Positions 26,195 to 34,598 of a stretch of 57,565 bases of DNA are shown here, piece by piece. Below the pieces are notes generated by a model, which was not told where the DNA came from, did no database searches, and worked only from the letters and a program-made list of their open reading frames with translations. A program made the position numbers and the translations under genes. Position 1 is the stretch's first letter; each line of letters starts with the position of its first letter. The stretch is from Candidatus Sabulitectum sp. GTDB taxonomy: Bacteria > Fermentibacterota > Fermentibacteria > Fermentibacterales > JCC-6. The stretch is taken from NCBI GenBank assembly GCA_023145375.1, contig JAGLDY010000049.1, positions 1 to 57,565 of the forward strand. Reading direction: 5' to 3'.

Positions 26195-27199
26195 CTACTC
26201 TGTTATATCGCTTTCGTTCCTGGGCTCGATCTTGTAGTTGTCGTAAGTGTAGAAGGCAACTCCAATTATCTCTGTAAAGGTGTCTCCAACAGTAACGGAG
26301 TAGCCGTAGGTACCCATGTCATCTATTCTGGCCTCTCCGGTTCCGTCTTCAACCGCCCATTCACCGTTTCCAAGGTCAGCATTTGTTACCGTTACATCTT
26401 TAACGGAGACAAGAACGCCTTCCCACTTTTCCTCAGTCACATCAGAGGTATTGATCTCCTGTGGTGCTGGGATGGTGTGGCCGGGGTCATCAAAATCGAC
26501 TGAATTCACCACAACTTCAGTAAGACCGTAATACTCACTTACATAACCGGAGACAACAACACTGTCTCCCCTTTCAATACTGTCCAGAATACCATCGTAC
26601 CCGTAGATAACAAGACCGCTCCACTCACCACCTGTGGCGTCCTCAATAACTGCATACTGTGCGGTACCTGTACCGGCATAGTACTCATCTCCGCCAACGG
26701 TGACTATTCCAGTAACTGTAACATCATCACCGTCGTATGGAGAGGCGTCAGCCTGACCCTGGATCTCGTAGCAGGTGAGAGCATCTCCGCCACCGCCTCC
26801 GGAGGAGTCCGGTGTAGTTATGGTTGCCTCATTGCTCCATGCTGTGAGCTGAGAGCTGTCAACTGTCTGGATGGCGTAGTAGTAGGGGGTGTTCCAGGCC
26901 AGACCACCGTCTGCGTGGGTCAGAGTTCCCAGATCGGTTATGGTGGCTATCAGTGTAGCACTTGAAGGGTTCGACGCTATGCCTGAAGTCTCTGAACGGT
27001 AGAGAACGTAGGAGGCGAAATCGTCATCGGGACACTGAGTCCATGTGAGCGTGGCTGTGTTGCTGCTTACAGAAACGGTGAGTGTTGAAGCGGTTGGATT
27101 GGTTCCACCGCCCTGAGGGTTGCCTTCATCACTGCCGCATGCGGCAGCAAGAAGAATTGCCATAAGAACAGCGGTTGTTGTTAAGAGGCGAGGGGTCAC
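26195..27199 (-). CDS. Lipoprotein with FN3 and OB-fold-like domains
   Basis: A 334-aa lipoprotein beginning at GTG (27199) with AGGAG 5 bases before it; the open frame extends 18 codons further up but without a signal. The signal ends LLAAAC. Then come a Gly-rich linker, an FN3 domain (LTWTQCPDDDFASYVLYRS to WSNEATITT), a GGGGG linker, and an OB-fold region of the kind seen in secreted nuclease-associated and DUF5689-like proteins: VTVTGIVTVGG, SGLVIYGYDG, GDSVVVSGYVSEYYGLTEV, GDTFTEIIGVAFYTYDNYKI. In other proteins this fold binds ligands or DNA; here no catalytic domain is attached. Confidence 0.75.
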   Translation of the reverse strand: MTPRLLTTTAVLMAILLAAACGSDEGNPQGGGTNPTASTLTVSVSSNTATLTWTQCPDDDFASYVLYRSETSGIASNPSSATLIATITDLGTLTHADGGLAWNTPYYYAIQTVDSSQLTAWSNEATITTPDSSGGGGGDALTCYEIQGQADASPYDGDDVTVTGIVTVGGDEYYAGTGTAQYAVIEDATGGEWSGLVIYGYDGILDSIERGDSVVVSGYVSEYYGLTEVVVNSVDFDDPGHTIPAPQEINTSDVTEEKWEGVLVSVKDVTVTNADLGNGEWAVEDGTGEARIDDMGTYGYSVTVGDTFTEIIGVAFYTYDNYKIEPRNESDITE

Positions 27200-27308
27200 T
27201 TTTTCTCCTTCCGGTATATGGATCTGCAGGACTGAATACAGCCCGATAGGCATTCTTACCTAACTGATAATTATAATTGACCCTACTGCAAAATGAAATG
27301 GAGAAGAA

Positions 27309-29369
27309 ATGCTCTGCATACTGTTTGCTCTTTTCGGGGTCCTGCCTCCTGTGGCAACTGAGATCCCCCATGAGATCACCGTCCACGGACACACCCGGGT
27401 GGATGACTATTACTGGCTGAACAACATAGATGATCCCGCGGTTCTTGAATATCTGGAAGCGGAAAATCTTTATGCCGATTCCATGATGGACAGCTCAGCT
27501 GACCTTATTGAAACGATAGTGGCTGAGCTGAGGTCAAGGATGCATGAAGACGAGGCTTCCATTCCATACTACAGAAACAACTACTGGTACTGGACCGAGT
27601 ACAGGCCTGACCAGGACTACAGCGTGAACATGAGAAGACGTCATCCTGATGGCTTGCCTGAGGTCTATTTTGACACCAACGCTCATGCAGAGAACCATGA
27701 TTATTTCATGCTGGAACAGCTCAGTATCAGCCCTGACAACAGAACACTGGCCTGGGCTTACGATACCACCGGAGGCCACTGGAACACACTGCTGTTTACC
27801 GACATTCACACAGGAGACACTCTTGATATGGTGTGGAACGCCTCGGGAGATCTTGCGTGGGCAGCGGACTCCAGAATGATCTTCTTCGGTCTGAACGATG
27901 AGAACGGCAGAACCGACCGGATCATGAGAAAGACAATAGGGTGTGATGACCAGATCTGCGTCTACAGAGAAGATGATCTGACCTTCTGGCCCTGGGTCTC
28001 CAATTCCCCTGACAGGAAGTGGATACTTCTGGGAGCTGCAAGCACTCTGGAAACCGAGTACAGGGTTGTTTCCTCAGAACACCCCAGGGACTCTCTGACT
28101 CTGGTGCACCCCAGAACAGAAGAGCTGGAATACTACATCCATGCAGCAGATTCAGTTTTCTACATTGAAACAAATCTTCAGGGAGAGAACTTCTCCGTTA
28201 TGAGAGTTTCTTCAGATGATCCGGGGATAGAGAACTGGGAGACTGTCATTCCCCATGATGAAAATGCACTGATTGAAGATGTGGATGTTTTCCAGGATCT
28301 GATAGCGGTAACCATCAGAACAGAAGGGTTGAAAAAGCTCTTCCTGGCAGACAAGGTCACCGGTGAGGGGTATTTCGCCGACCTGGGCGGGGAAGCCGCT
28401 ACATTCTACACCTCGGCAAACTATTACCCTGAGGCTGACTCTATCCGTCTTATCTATACATCCATGACAACTCCATGGTCAACGATATCCTACAGGATCT
28501 CGACCGGAGCGGTAAATGTGCTGAAAACTCAATTTGCCGGTGAGGATTTCAACAAGGAACTCTACCGGAGTATCCGGGTTTTTGCCACCGCTGAAGACGG
28601 TACGGCCATCCCCATAAGCATGGTCTACAGAGAAGACCTCTTTGTGGAAGGAGAGAACCCGCTTCTGCTCAACGGTTACGGTGCATACGGATCCAGCACC
28701 GACCCCACATTCAGCTCCAGTACCCTCTCTCTGCTGAACCGGGGCTTCATCTATGCCAATGCCCATGTAAGAGGCGGCAGTGAAATGGGCAGAGGCTGGT
28801 ACAACCAGGGTAGAACAATGAACAAGATGAACAGCTTCACAGACTTTATAGCCTGTGCGGAATACCTGGGAGATAATGACTACTGCAACAGGGATATGAT
28901 CTTTGCGTCCGGAGCCAGCGCAGGGGGACTGCTGGTGGGAGCTGTGACCAATATACGGCCGGACCTGTGGCGGGGAGTTGTCGCAGGTGTACCATTTGTG
29001 GACGCTCTGACAACAATGCTGGACCCATCGATCCCCCTGACCACAGGTGAGTATGACGAATGGGGTAACCCAACCGAGAGCGTTGAAGCTTATGAGTACA
29101 TCCTTTCATACTCTCCGGTGGATAACATAGCAGAGGTTGATTTCCCTGCAATGTATGTGTTTACCGGGGTGAATGACTCGCAGGTGGGTTACTGGGAACC
29201 TGCAAAGTGGATTGCAGGAATACGCAGGGCGAATACGGGAGATGCCCCTGTTATCTTCCGGGTGAACATGGGCTCAGGTCACTGGGGTGACTCAGGTCGC
29301 TTTGGATGGCTTGGGGATACTGCCTCCAGGTATGCTTTTCTGCTGGGGCAGGCTGGAATAACTGAATAA
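27309..29369 (+). CDS. Exported prolyl-oligopeptidase family peptidase (oligopeptidase B type)
   Basis: A 686-aa S9 serine peptidase. A short hydrophobic N-terminus suggests export. The seven-bladed propeller spans about residues 70-420 and starts with the family's DDYYWLNNIDDPAVLEYLEA. The alpha/beta-hydrolase domain follows with Ser537 in GASAGG, Asp623 in GVNDSQV and His658 in GSGHWGD, and the oxyanion region LLNGYGAYG. The pattern NDSQVGYWEPAKW and HVRGGSEMGRGWY point to oligopeptidase B (cleaves after basic residues in short peptides). The ATG has GGAG 6 bases before it. It would digest peptides in the periplasm. A functional pairing with the neighbouring surface proteins is not shown. 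Confidence 0.92.
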   Translation: MLCILFALFGVLPPVATEIPHEITVHGHTRVDDYYWLNNIDDPAVLEYLEAENLYADSMMDSSADLIETIVAELRSRMHEDEASIPYYRNNYWYWTEYRPDQDYSVNMRRRHPDGLPEVYFDTNAHAENHDYFMLEQLSISPDNRTLAWAYDTTGGHWNTLLFTDIHTGDTLDMVWNASGDLAWAADSRMIFFGLNDENGRTDRIMRKTIGCDDQICVYREDDLTFWPWVSNSPDRKWILLGAASTLETEYRVVSSEHPRDSLTLVHPRTEELEYYIHAADSVFYIETNLQGENFSVMRVSSDDPGIENWETVIPHDENALIEDVDVFQDLIAVTIRTEGLKKLFLADKVTGEGYFADLGGEAATFYTSANYYPEADSIRLIYTSMTTPWSTISYRISTGAVNVLKTQFAGEDFNKELYRSIRVFATAEDGTAIPISMVYREDLFVEGENPLLLNGYGAYGSSTDPTFSSSTLSLLNRGFIYANAHVRGGSEMGRGWYNQGRTMNKMNSFTDFIACAEYLGDNDYCNRDMIFASGASAGGLLVGAVTNIRPDLWRGVVAGVPFVDALTTMLDPSIPLTTGEYDEWGNPTESVEAYEYILSYSPVDNIAEVDFPAMYVFTGVNDSQVGYWEPAKWIAGIRRANTGDAPVIFRVNMGSGHWGDSGRFGWLGDTASRYAFLLGQAGITE

Positions 29370-29391
29370 CCCGTTGTGTCGGTGCCGGTGG

Positions 29392-31056
29392 TTACCCGCC
29401 GGTGTCCTCTTTTTCCCAGACAACCACGCGGTTGCGTCCGGTTTCCTTTGCCTGATACAAAGCCTGATCCGCTGCATGAAGCACTGCCTCGCCGGTACTG
29501 CCGTGAAGAGGAAATGCCGCTACCCCGATGGATGCGGTTGCAGACAGTTCAGCCCCTCCAACAGTGACGCGCATTTCTTCAAAGGCGATCCGGAACTGCT
29601 CGGCTCTGTGGGAGGCGTTTTCTAAAGTTGTACCGGTCAGCACGATCACAAATTCCTCGCCCCCGTACCGACAGGCGATATCCCCTCCGTTGCGGGTGTG
29701 CTGGAGAAGCAATTCCCCAAGAGCCCGCAGAACAGCGTCACCGACTCTGTGGCCGAAAGTGTCGTTGAACACTTTGAAATGATCAATGTCCAGCATGAGA
29801 ATGCTCACTGGTGTTCCCTCCCTGCGAGCTCTGGACAATTCTTTTTCAAGAGATTCTTCAAGGTACCGCCGGTTGTAAAGCGCTGTGAGAGGATCCCGGA
29901 TGGCCTGCATGCGCAATTCCTCCTGAAGATTTTCAATCTCGGAAAGCTGTTCTTTTAAGCGAATGTTGGCCTCTCTGACCTCATTCTCAACAGTCTTCCT
30001 CTCCGTGATATCCCTGAAGATGTAGAGCCTTCCGGTGTATTCATTCCTGCTGTCATACAGGGGAACCACTCGCATATCAAGATATCGCTGCCCGTAGTAC
30101 TCGGTAAATACTTCATATTGCCCCTCTGCAACATCACGGTACGATTCAACCAGTTCAGGGGTGTTCCTGAAAAGCACTTCCGCATTTTTTCCTATGGAGG
30201 CTTTGGTTATCCCCAGAAATTCCTGGGCAGCCAGGTTAATATCCACCACATGGTTGTTCAGGTCGGTTACGAAAAACCCGTCACTCATTACTTCAACAAG
30301 TGCTCCCCTTGCTACAGGGACTATCTTCAGCAGATTCAACCGGAAGAGGGCGAAGGCAAAGACCAGACCGGTGAGGGTAAATGCAAATGGAGTAAGATCA
30401 AGTCCCGGGACAGGGCTGATATCAAGGACACTGATAGCACTGCTCGCCCATGGTATCAGTGAACCTGTAAGGATCAGAACCGCCTGTTTACGGTGCGTAC
30501 CAGTGGTTGTTACTGCAAATCGTGCCAGGAATCCGAATGCGATCAGGATCATAAGATATGAATAGACAATGTTCAGCCAGAATCCCGGACCCCCACTCAG
30601 AATGGCTGTGCCGTTGGTAAACTGGGTACCGCCAAAGAAAAGATGATGAAAGCTGTCTGTCCAGAGAAGAATAAGCGTTAGAACCGGTTCAATGGCAAGG
30701 ATGGCTATTTTTCTTTTAGTAAGCCAGTTCCCGTGACCGGTGAAATAGAGGGCAAAGGCAAGATAGGCGGTTGGGACAATGACAACACCCAGATAAGTGG
30801 TGTCCAGCCAGAACATGTTGGATGGTTCCAGAGCCCCTGACCAGTGGAAGGCATAGGTAAGCCCCCACCAGCATGACGCAAGCATGAACAGCGCCACTGC
30901 AGACGCAACAGGGCCAATCCTCCGGCGCTTCCAGGCCACCATGGCAATCTGTCCTGAGATAAGTGCCGCAAGCAGGAGAAGGATCATGAACAAAGTATTC
31001 TGCCGGCCATGACCTGCAAAACTCAAAAGAACGGTCGAGAAGAAAGATCCGCTCAT
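29392..31056 (-). CDS. Membrane diguanylate cyclase with 7TM, PAS and GGDEF domains
   Basis: A 554-aa protein. Residues about 20-240 form seven to eight membrane helices of the histidine-kinase N-terminal 7TM type. A PAS domain (SDGFFVTDLNNHVVDINLAA to RDITERK) follows, a coiled linker, and a GGDEF domain (about 385-550) with DPLTALYNRRYLEE, LDIDHFKVFNDTFGHRVGD and GGEEF at 465-469. The active-site signature is intact, so it should make cyclic di-GMP. The inhibitory site, usually RxxD five residues before GGEEF, reads NGGD, so product inhibition is probably weak or absent. Its stop lies 22 bases from the convergent peptidase stop. Confidence 0.92.
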   Translation of the reverse strand: MSGSFFSTVLLSFAGHGRQNTLFMILLLLAALISGQIAMVAWKRRRIGPVASAVALFMLASCWWGLTYAFHWSGALEPSNMFWLDTTYLGVVIVPTAYLAFALYFTGHGNWLTKRKIAILAIEPVLTLILLWTDSFHHLFFGGTQFTNGTAILSGGPGFWLNIVYSYLMILIAFGFLARFAVTTTGTHRKQAVLILTGSLIPWASSAISVLDISPVPGLDLTPFAFTLTGLVFAFALFRLNLLKIVPVARGALVEVMSDGFFVTDLNNHVVDINLAAQEFLGITKASIGKNAEVLFRNTPELVESYRDVAEGQYEVFTEYYGQRYLDMRVVPLYDSRNEYTGRLYIFRDITERKTVENEVREANIRLKEQLSEIENLQEELRMQAIRDPLTALYNRRYLEESLEKELSRARREGTPVSILMLDIDHFKVFNDTFGHRVGDAVLRALGELLLQHTRNGGDIACRYGGEEFVIVLTGTTLENASHRAEQFRIAFEEMRVTVGGAELSATASIGVAAFPLHGSTGEAVLHAADQALYQAKETGRNRVVVWEKEDTGG

Positions 31057-31148
31057 AATGAAGGCTGTTCCCGTAAGAAATGAAACCTGTTTATTGACCT
31101 GGTAAACCCGACTGACATCTGTACCTCCCCCGCAGGTTTAGAATAGCA

Positions 31149-31871
31149 CTAAATCCCGCCGGAAACCACCCTGAATCTCCCATCGGGACCTTCAAACCCC
31201 GGCCTTATTGAATGCAGCACTACCAGAAGAGAATTGCATACAACCGGGTTCCTGTATACCGCTGCTATGCTGTAACTGAAGTCCAGTGAAAACCGCTCCT
31301 GAACCAGTTTTCCACTGAAGAACAAAGCTGTCGCACCATCTTCTACAACATGAAGTACCGGCATGGCGGGAGGCGGGAACCACTCAGGGTAGCCCTGTTC
31401 TATCTCTGCGGTGAGCAGTGAAAGAATCATAAGGATCTCGCCACTGTTGTAATTCGGGGTATAACTCTCTAAACAGAAGGCCACTGAGTCTCCGGAGACT
31501 CCCAGATCTGTCATCGGGTGAAGAACCAGAGGACTCTCATAACTGCCTGGTTGTATTCCGTATTCTCTGCAGATATCCAGTATCTCCAGATCAATGGAAG
31601 CAACATCTTCCTCATCCGGAAGCTCATCCACCAACTCATCCCACACATATCTGTACCGCTCCACCTGAGCTGATGATCCAGTATCAAGTATCTCCAGCTC
31701 TATCCACTGAAAACCGCTGCCATCCTGAATGCCTCCCATCTCCCAGGCTGCGTATTCTCCGTCCTCCGAAAAGCCAAGCATACGGAACCATGCCTGATCA
31801 GAGGACAGTGCAGTGGTTGTGATTAGAATGAGGCTTATCGGAAAAGCTGAAAAAAACTTTGTTACTTTCAT
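31149..31871 (-). CDS. Predicted secreted protein, DUF2259-like
   Basis: A 240-aa exported protein. The ATG at 31871 has GGAG 7 bases before it; an earlier in-frame start at 31970 would place non-signal sequence in front of the hydrophobic SAFPISLILITTTALSS. The segment MLGFSEDGEYAAWEMGGIQD, followed by GSGFQW, is the hallmark of DUF2259 proteins as I recall them. The function of that family is unknown. It is 92 bases upstream of the diguanylate cyclase gene and may be cotranscribed with it. Confidence 0.65.
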   Translation of the reverse strand: MKVTKFFSAFPISLILITTTALSSDQAWFRMLGFSEDGEYAAWEMGGIQDGSGFQWIELEILDTGSSAQVERYRYVWDELVDELPDEEDVASIDLEILDICREYGIQPGSYESPLVLHPMTDLGVSGDSVAFCLESYTPNYNSGEILMILSLLTAEIEQGYPEWFPPPAMPVLHVVEDGATALFFSGKLVQERFSLDFSYSIAAVYRNPVVCNSLLVVLHSIRPGFEGPDGRFRVVSGGI

Positions 31872-32035
31872 CGCTGATCTCCTTCTTTCTCGCCCCTCCG
31901 GACGAATCCATATTTGAAAATACAAATCTGCAATTCTTAAAGAACAATATGCCAGTATAGATACGGACACAATACAGCGATTTGGTTTGCCTCAGGGACC
32001 GGGTTCTTTCAGTCAAAAGAATTGAAAGCGTCAGA

Positions 32036-32065
32036 TTGACACTGCTGTATCTTTTTAATAATAAT
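32036..32065 (+). promoter_or_regulatory. Promoter of the 279-aa secreted protein gene
   Basis: A perfect TTGACA (32036-32041), an 18-bp spacer and AATAAT (32060-32065), inside an AT-rich stretch, about 47 bases before the ATG. The gene has a full AGGAGG ribosome site and a strong terminator, which suggests high expression. Confidence 0.6.
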
Positions 32066-32111
32066 TAAGGTTGCCATAATTATTTGGCAACGATAAACAG
32101 GAGGTTCTTGA

Positions 32112-32951
32112 ATGAAGTTCTTATTCTTTCTTTTCGCACTCAGCGTACTGGCTTTCGCCGCCGATGACGGCTGTACAAGCACCAGTGTTTGTACAACACC
32201 CCAGCAAGGCAGCGACGACATTGAGCTTACCTTGATAAACGACTGGACACTGTCTGGCAAGGCTCTTGGCGTTGATATCTTCGAGGATGGATCAACCATA
32301 TACATTCTTGGTGTAAACAATGTTGAAGGCTACATTCAAGCCTACGACGAGGCCGGAGGCACGCTGGCAACTATGCCCCTTGCAGCTGCAAATGGATCAT
32401 GCTTCGGTGTTGCCTGGAACTACGATCCCGTGGATGACACCTACTACACTGACGACTGGGCAGACAATGTTCTCTACTTCACAGATGACTTTGGTGTAAC
32501 CTGGAGTACAGAACCTAATCCTGCAGGAGGCAGCGGAAGGGGAATGGACTTCGACGGAGCCGACTACTGGATGACCAGCGGTACCGGCGGAGGCCTCTGG
32601 CGTTTCCAGCCTGGTGTGGGTCAGGAGAACATTGCCATCCCTGAAGTATCTACACAGCCAAGCGGTCTCACCGTGTTCCCCAACGGTGCCAACCTGGGTA
32701 TCGCTCTTGCTGCCTACAACGACAACAACATCTATTTCTATGATTGGGACGGCTCCACCATGAGCTTCCTGGGGTCAGCATTATGTCCTGCTACGAACGC
32801 AGGCTCATACGGTCTCGGTTATTGCAGTATAAACGAGCACATTTACTGGGCATACAGAGAAGGTGCAGACACTTACCATCTTGCTGAATTCTCGTTCAAC
32901 CTTGCTTCACTTGAGCCTTCGACCTGGGGCTCCATCAAGGACAGTTTCTAA
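32112..32951 (+). CDS. Secreted propeller-like protein, function unknown
   Basis: A 279-aa exported protein: signal MKFLFFLFALSVLAFAA, then a Cys-containing stretch (GCTSTSVCTTP), then repeated units of the form GVAWNYDPVDDTYYTDDWAD, GRGMDFDGADYWMTSG and GLTVFPNGANLGIALAAYND that suggest a beta-propeller of about five blades. There is no lipobox and no T9SS domain. With its consensus-like promoter, AGGAGG site 9 bases before the ATG and classic terminator, it looks like a well-expressed single gene. The ligand is unknown. Confidence 0.75.
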   Translation: MKFLFFLFALSVLAFAADDGCTSTSVCTTPQQGSDDIELTLINDWTLSGKALGVDIFEDGSTIYILGVNNVEGYIQAYDEAGGTLATMPLAAANGSCFGVAWNYDPVDDTYYTDDWADNVLYFTDDFGVTWSTEPNPAGGSGRGMDFDGADYWMTSGTGGGLWRFQPGVGQENIAIPEVSTQPSGLTVFPNGANLGIALAAYNDNNIYFYDWDGSTMSFLGSALCPATNAGSYGLGYCSINEHIYWAYREGADTYHLAEFSFNLASLEPSTWGSIKDSF

Positions 32952-32971
32952 GCTGACTGACGAGTTATCAA

Positions 32972-33004
32972 GAGGGGGGAGCACTGCTCCTCCCTCTTTT
33001 TTTT
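32972..33004 (+). terminator. Strong Rho-independent terminator
   Basis: An 11-bp stem (32972-32982 with 32986-32996, one mismatch), a 3-nt loop and eight T residues (32997-33004), 20 bases after the stop of the secreted-protein gene. Confidence 0.93.
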
Positions 33005-33054
33005 CCTTCTCAAAATGAATATCTTGCTTTTATCATTAACAGAGGGAGACGGGA

Positions 33055-33702
33055 ATGAAAACATATCCGGCAGTAAGAGACCCGGGGTCAATAGAGTTGC
33101 TCTTCCACAGTATCCGCTCCAAGGATCAGCCTGACAAGATCACAACCGATTACCTGGCTTCCATGGGATTCCGCCGGCAACCGGATGTAAAGCTTCTGGA
33201 ACTGCTTTACTTCCTTGGATTCATCGACAATAATTTCTCTCCGACTCACAACTGGCAGGCTGTTAAAGGGGTCACCGATGAACAATTCCGCATTGTTCTC
33301 ACTTCCGCCATGGCGCAGGCCTACGCAAAGCTCTTTGAAAAATACTCACCTGAAGAGACTACAAACGGCAAGATTCTAATGGGCTTTTTCAAAGACGAAA
33401 CAGGGGTCTCGGACACAGAATCAGCTTACATGGTCTTAACCCTTAATGTCCTCAGCGATCTGGCGGATTTTAAAAGAACAGATCCTCTCCCGTTAACAGA
33501 ACCTGCAATTCCGGCACCTGCTTCCAGCGAGATAAAAAGATCTCCTGAAAGCTCTCTTCCGGATGTGCCTGATGAACCTGCACCGGGAAGCGGTTTTGCC
33601 AATGGAGTATCCATGAATATCAACATACCTGCTGAGGCCATGGATGAAGAGCTGACTGCAATTGTAAAAGAACTGCTCAAAAAGTATCTTAAACAATCCT
33701 GA
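33055..33702 (+). CDS. DUF5343-like protein
   Basis: A 215-aa cytoplasmic protein. Residues about 1-130 look like DUF5343: YPAVRDPGSIELLFHSIRSK, DYLASMGFRRQPDVKLLELL, YFLGFIDNNFSPTHNW, and AYAKLFEKYSPEE. A proline-rich linker follows, then a short C-terminal helix (AMDEELTAIVKELLKKYL), also usual in the family. DUF5343 proteins are scattered in mobile or defence-associated neighbourhoods and probably have a winged-helix-like fold; the function is unknown. Starts at ATG with GGAG 6 bases before it. No defence genes adjoin it here. Confidence 0.7.
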   Translation: MKTYPAVRDPGSIELLFHSIRSKDQPDKITTDYLASMGFRRQPDVKLLELLYFLGFIDNNFSPTHNWQAVKGVTDEQFRIVLTSAMAQAYAKLFEKYSPEETTNGKILMGFFKDETGVSDTESAYMVLTLNVLSDLADFKRTDPLPLTEPAIPAPASSEIKRSPESSLPDVPDEPAPGSGFANGVSMNINIPAEAMDEELTAIVKELLKKYLKQS

Positions 33703-33728
33703 TCTGATTCACCGGTAATCAGCTAATT

Positions 33729-34541
33729 ATGGAACTTGAGCTTATCGCACTCCTTTTCGGCATGGCATTCTTCTGTGAGCTTGTGGACTCCACACTTGGA
33801 ATGGGGTACGGAACCACACTGACTCCAGTTCTGCTGTTCATGGGGTACGAACCAATGCAGGTTGTTCCAGCGATTCTGCTCTCTGAACTTGTTACCGGGG
33901 CATTCTCCGCTTTCGCCCACCACAGAGCAGGGAATGCTTTTTTCAACTTTCGCAATGATACTGAACATCGCATAGTGAAAAAGATGGGCAAGCTGGGTTA
34001 TCTGCCTAAATCCAATGATTCCAAGATAGCATATGTTCTTGCTCTGTGCAGCCTGATCGGAGCAGTGGGCGCCGCTGTTTTCGCAGTAAACCTGAAGGCT
34101 TATCTTACGCCGATAATTGGAATTATCGTTCTTTCCATGGGCATAATCATCCTGATAAAACACAAGACCCGCAGCAGGTTCAGCTGGTATAAGGTGACTG
34201 GCCTCGGCATTACAGCAGCATTCAACAAGGCCCTTTCCGGCGGCGGGTACGGACCTCTGGTAACAAGCGGTCAGATCCTCTCAGGTGTTAAAGGCAAAAG
34301 TGCTATTGCTATAACAAGCATGGCAGAAAGTTTTACCTGCCTGGTTGGAATAATTACCTATCTCGTAATGGGTACTGATATAAACTGGAGCATTGCCCCA
34401 CCTCTTATGGTGGGAGCTGTGGCAAGCGTCCCACTGAGTGCCCTGCTTGTAAAAAAGATCAACACTGAAAAGTTCACGCTTGTGATTGGCATAGTAACAA
34501 CACTTCTTGGATGTCTTACCCTTTACAAAGCATTCCTTTAG
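33729..34541 (+). CDS. TauE/SafE-family membrane transporter
   Basis: A 270-aa integral membrane protein with about seven to eight hydrophobic helices. The paired family motifs are visible: FFCELVDSTLGMGYGTTLTP in the first half and GLGITAAFNKALSGGGYGPL in the second. TauE/SafE proteins export sulfite, sulfoacetate or other anions. No sulfur metabolism gene adjoins it, so the substrate is open. The ribosome site is weak. It ends at a bidirectional terminator that separates it from valS. Confidence 0.9.
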   Translation: MELELIALLFGMAFFCELVDSTLGMGYGTTLTPVLLFMGYEPMQVVPAILLSELVTGAFSAFAHHRAGNAFFNFRNDTEHRIVKKMGKLGYLPKSNDSKIAYVLALCSLIGAVGAAVFAVNLKAYLTPIIGIIVLSMGIIILIKHKTRSRFSWYKVTGLGITAAFNKALSGGGYGPLVTSGQILSGVKGKSAIAITSMAESFTCLVGIITYLVMGTDINWSIAPPLMVGAVASVPLSALLVKKINTEKFTLVIGIVTTLLGCLTLYKAFL

Positions 34542-34546
34542 TCAAT

Positions 34547-34577
34547 AAAAAGGCCGCCTTTTACAGGCGGCCTTTTT
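34547..34577. terminator. Bidirectional Rho-independent terminator
   Basis: A perfect 13-bp inverted repeat (34547-34559 and 34565-34577) of GGCCGCC core flanked by A-run and T-run, with a 5-nt loop. It serves the TauE-like gene on the plus strand and valS on the minus strand. Confidence 0.95.
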
Positions 34578-34598
34578 CTATTCAGTCACTTTTGCCTG

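Noticed and set aside
33055..34541. Defence island around the DUF5343-like gene
   Set aside because: The neighbours are a secreted protein and a TauE transporter; no nuclease, ATPase or methylase adjoins it.
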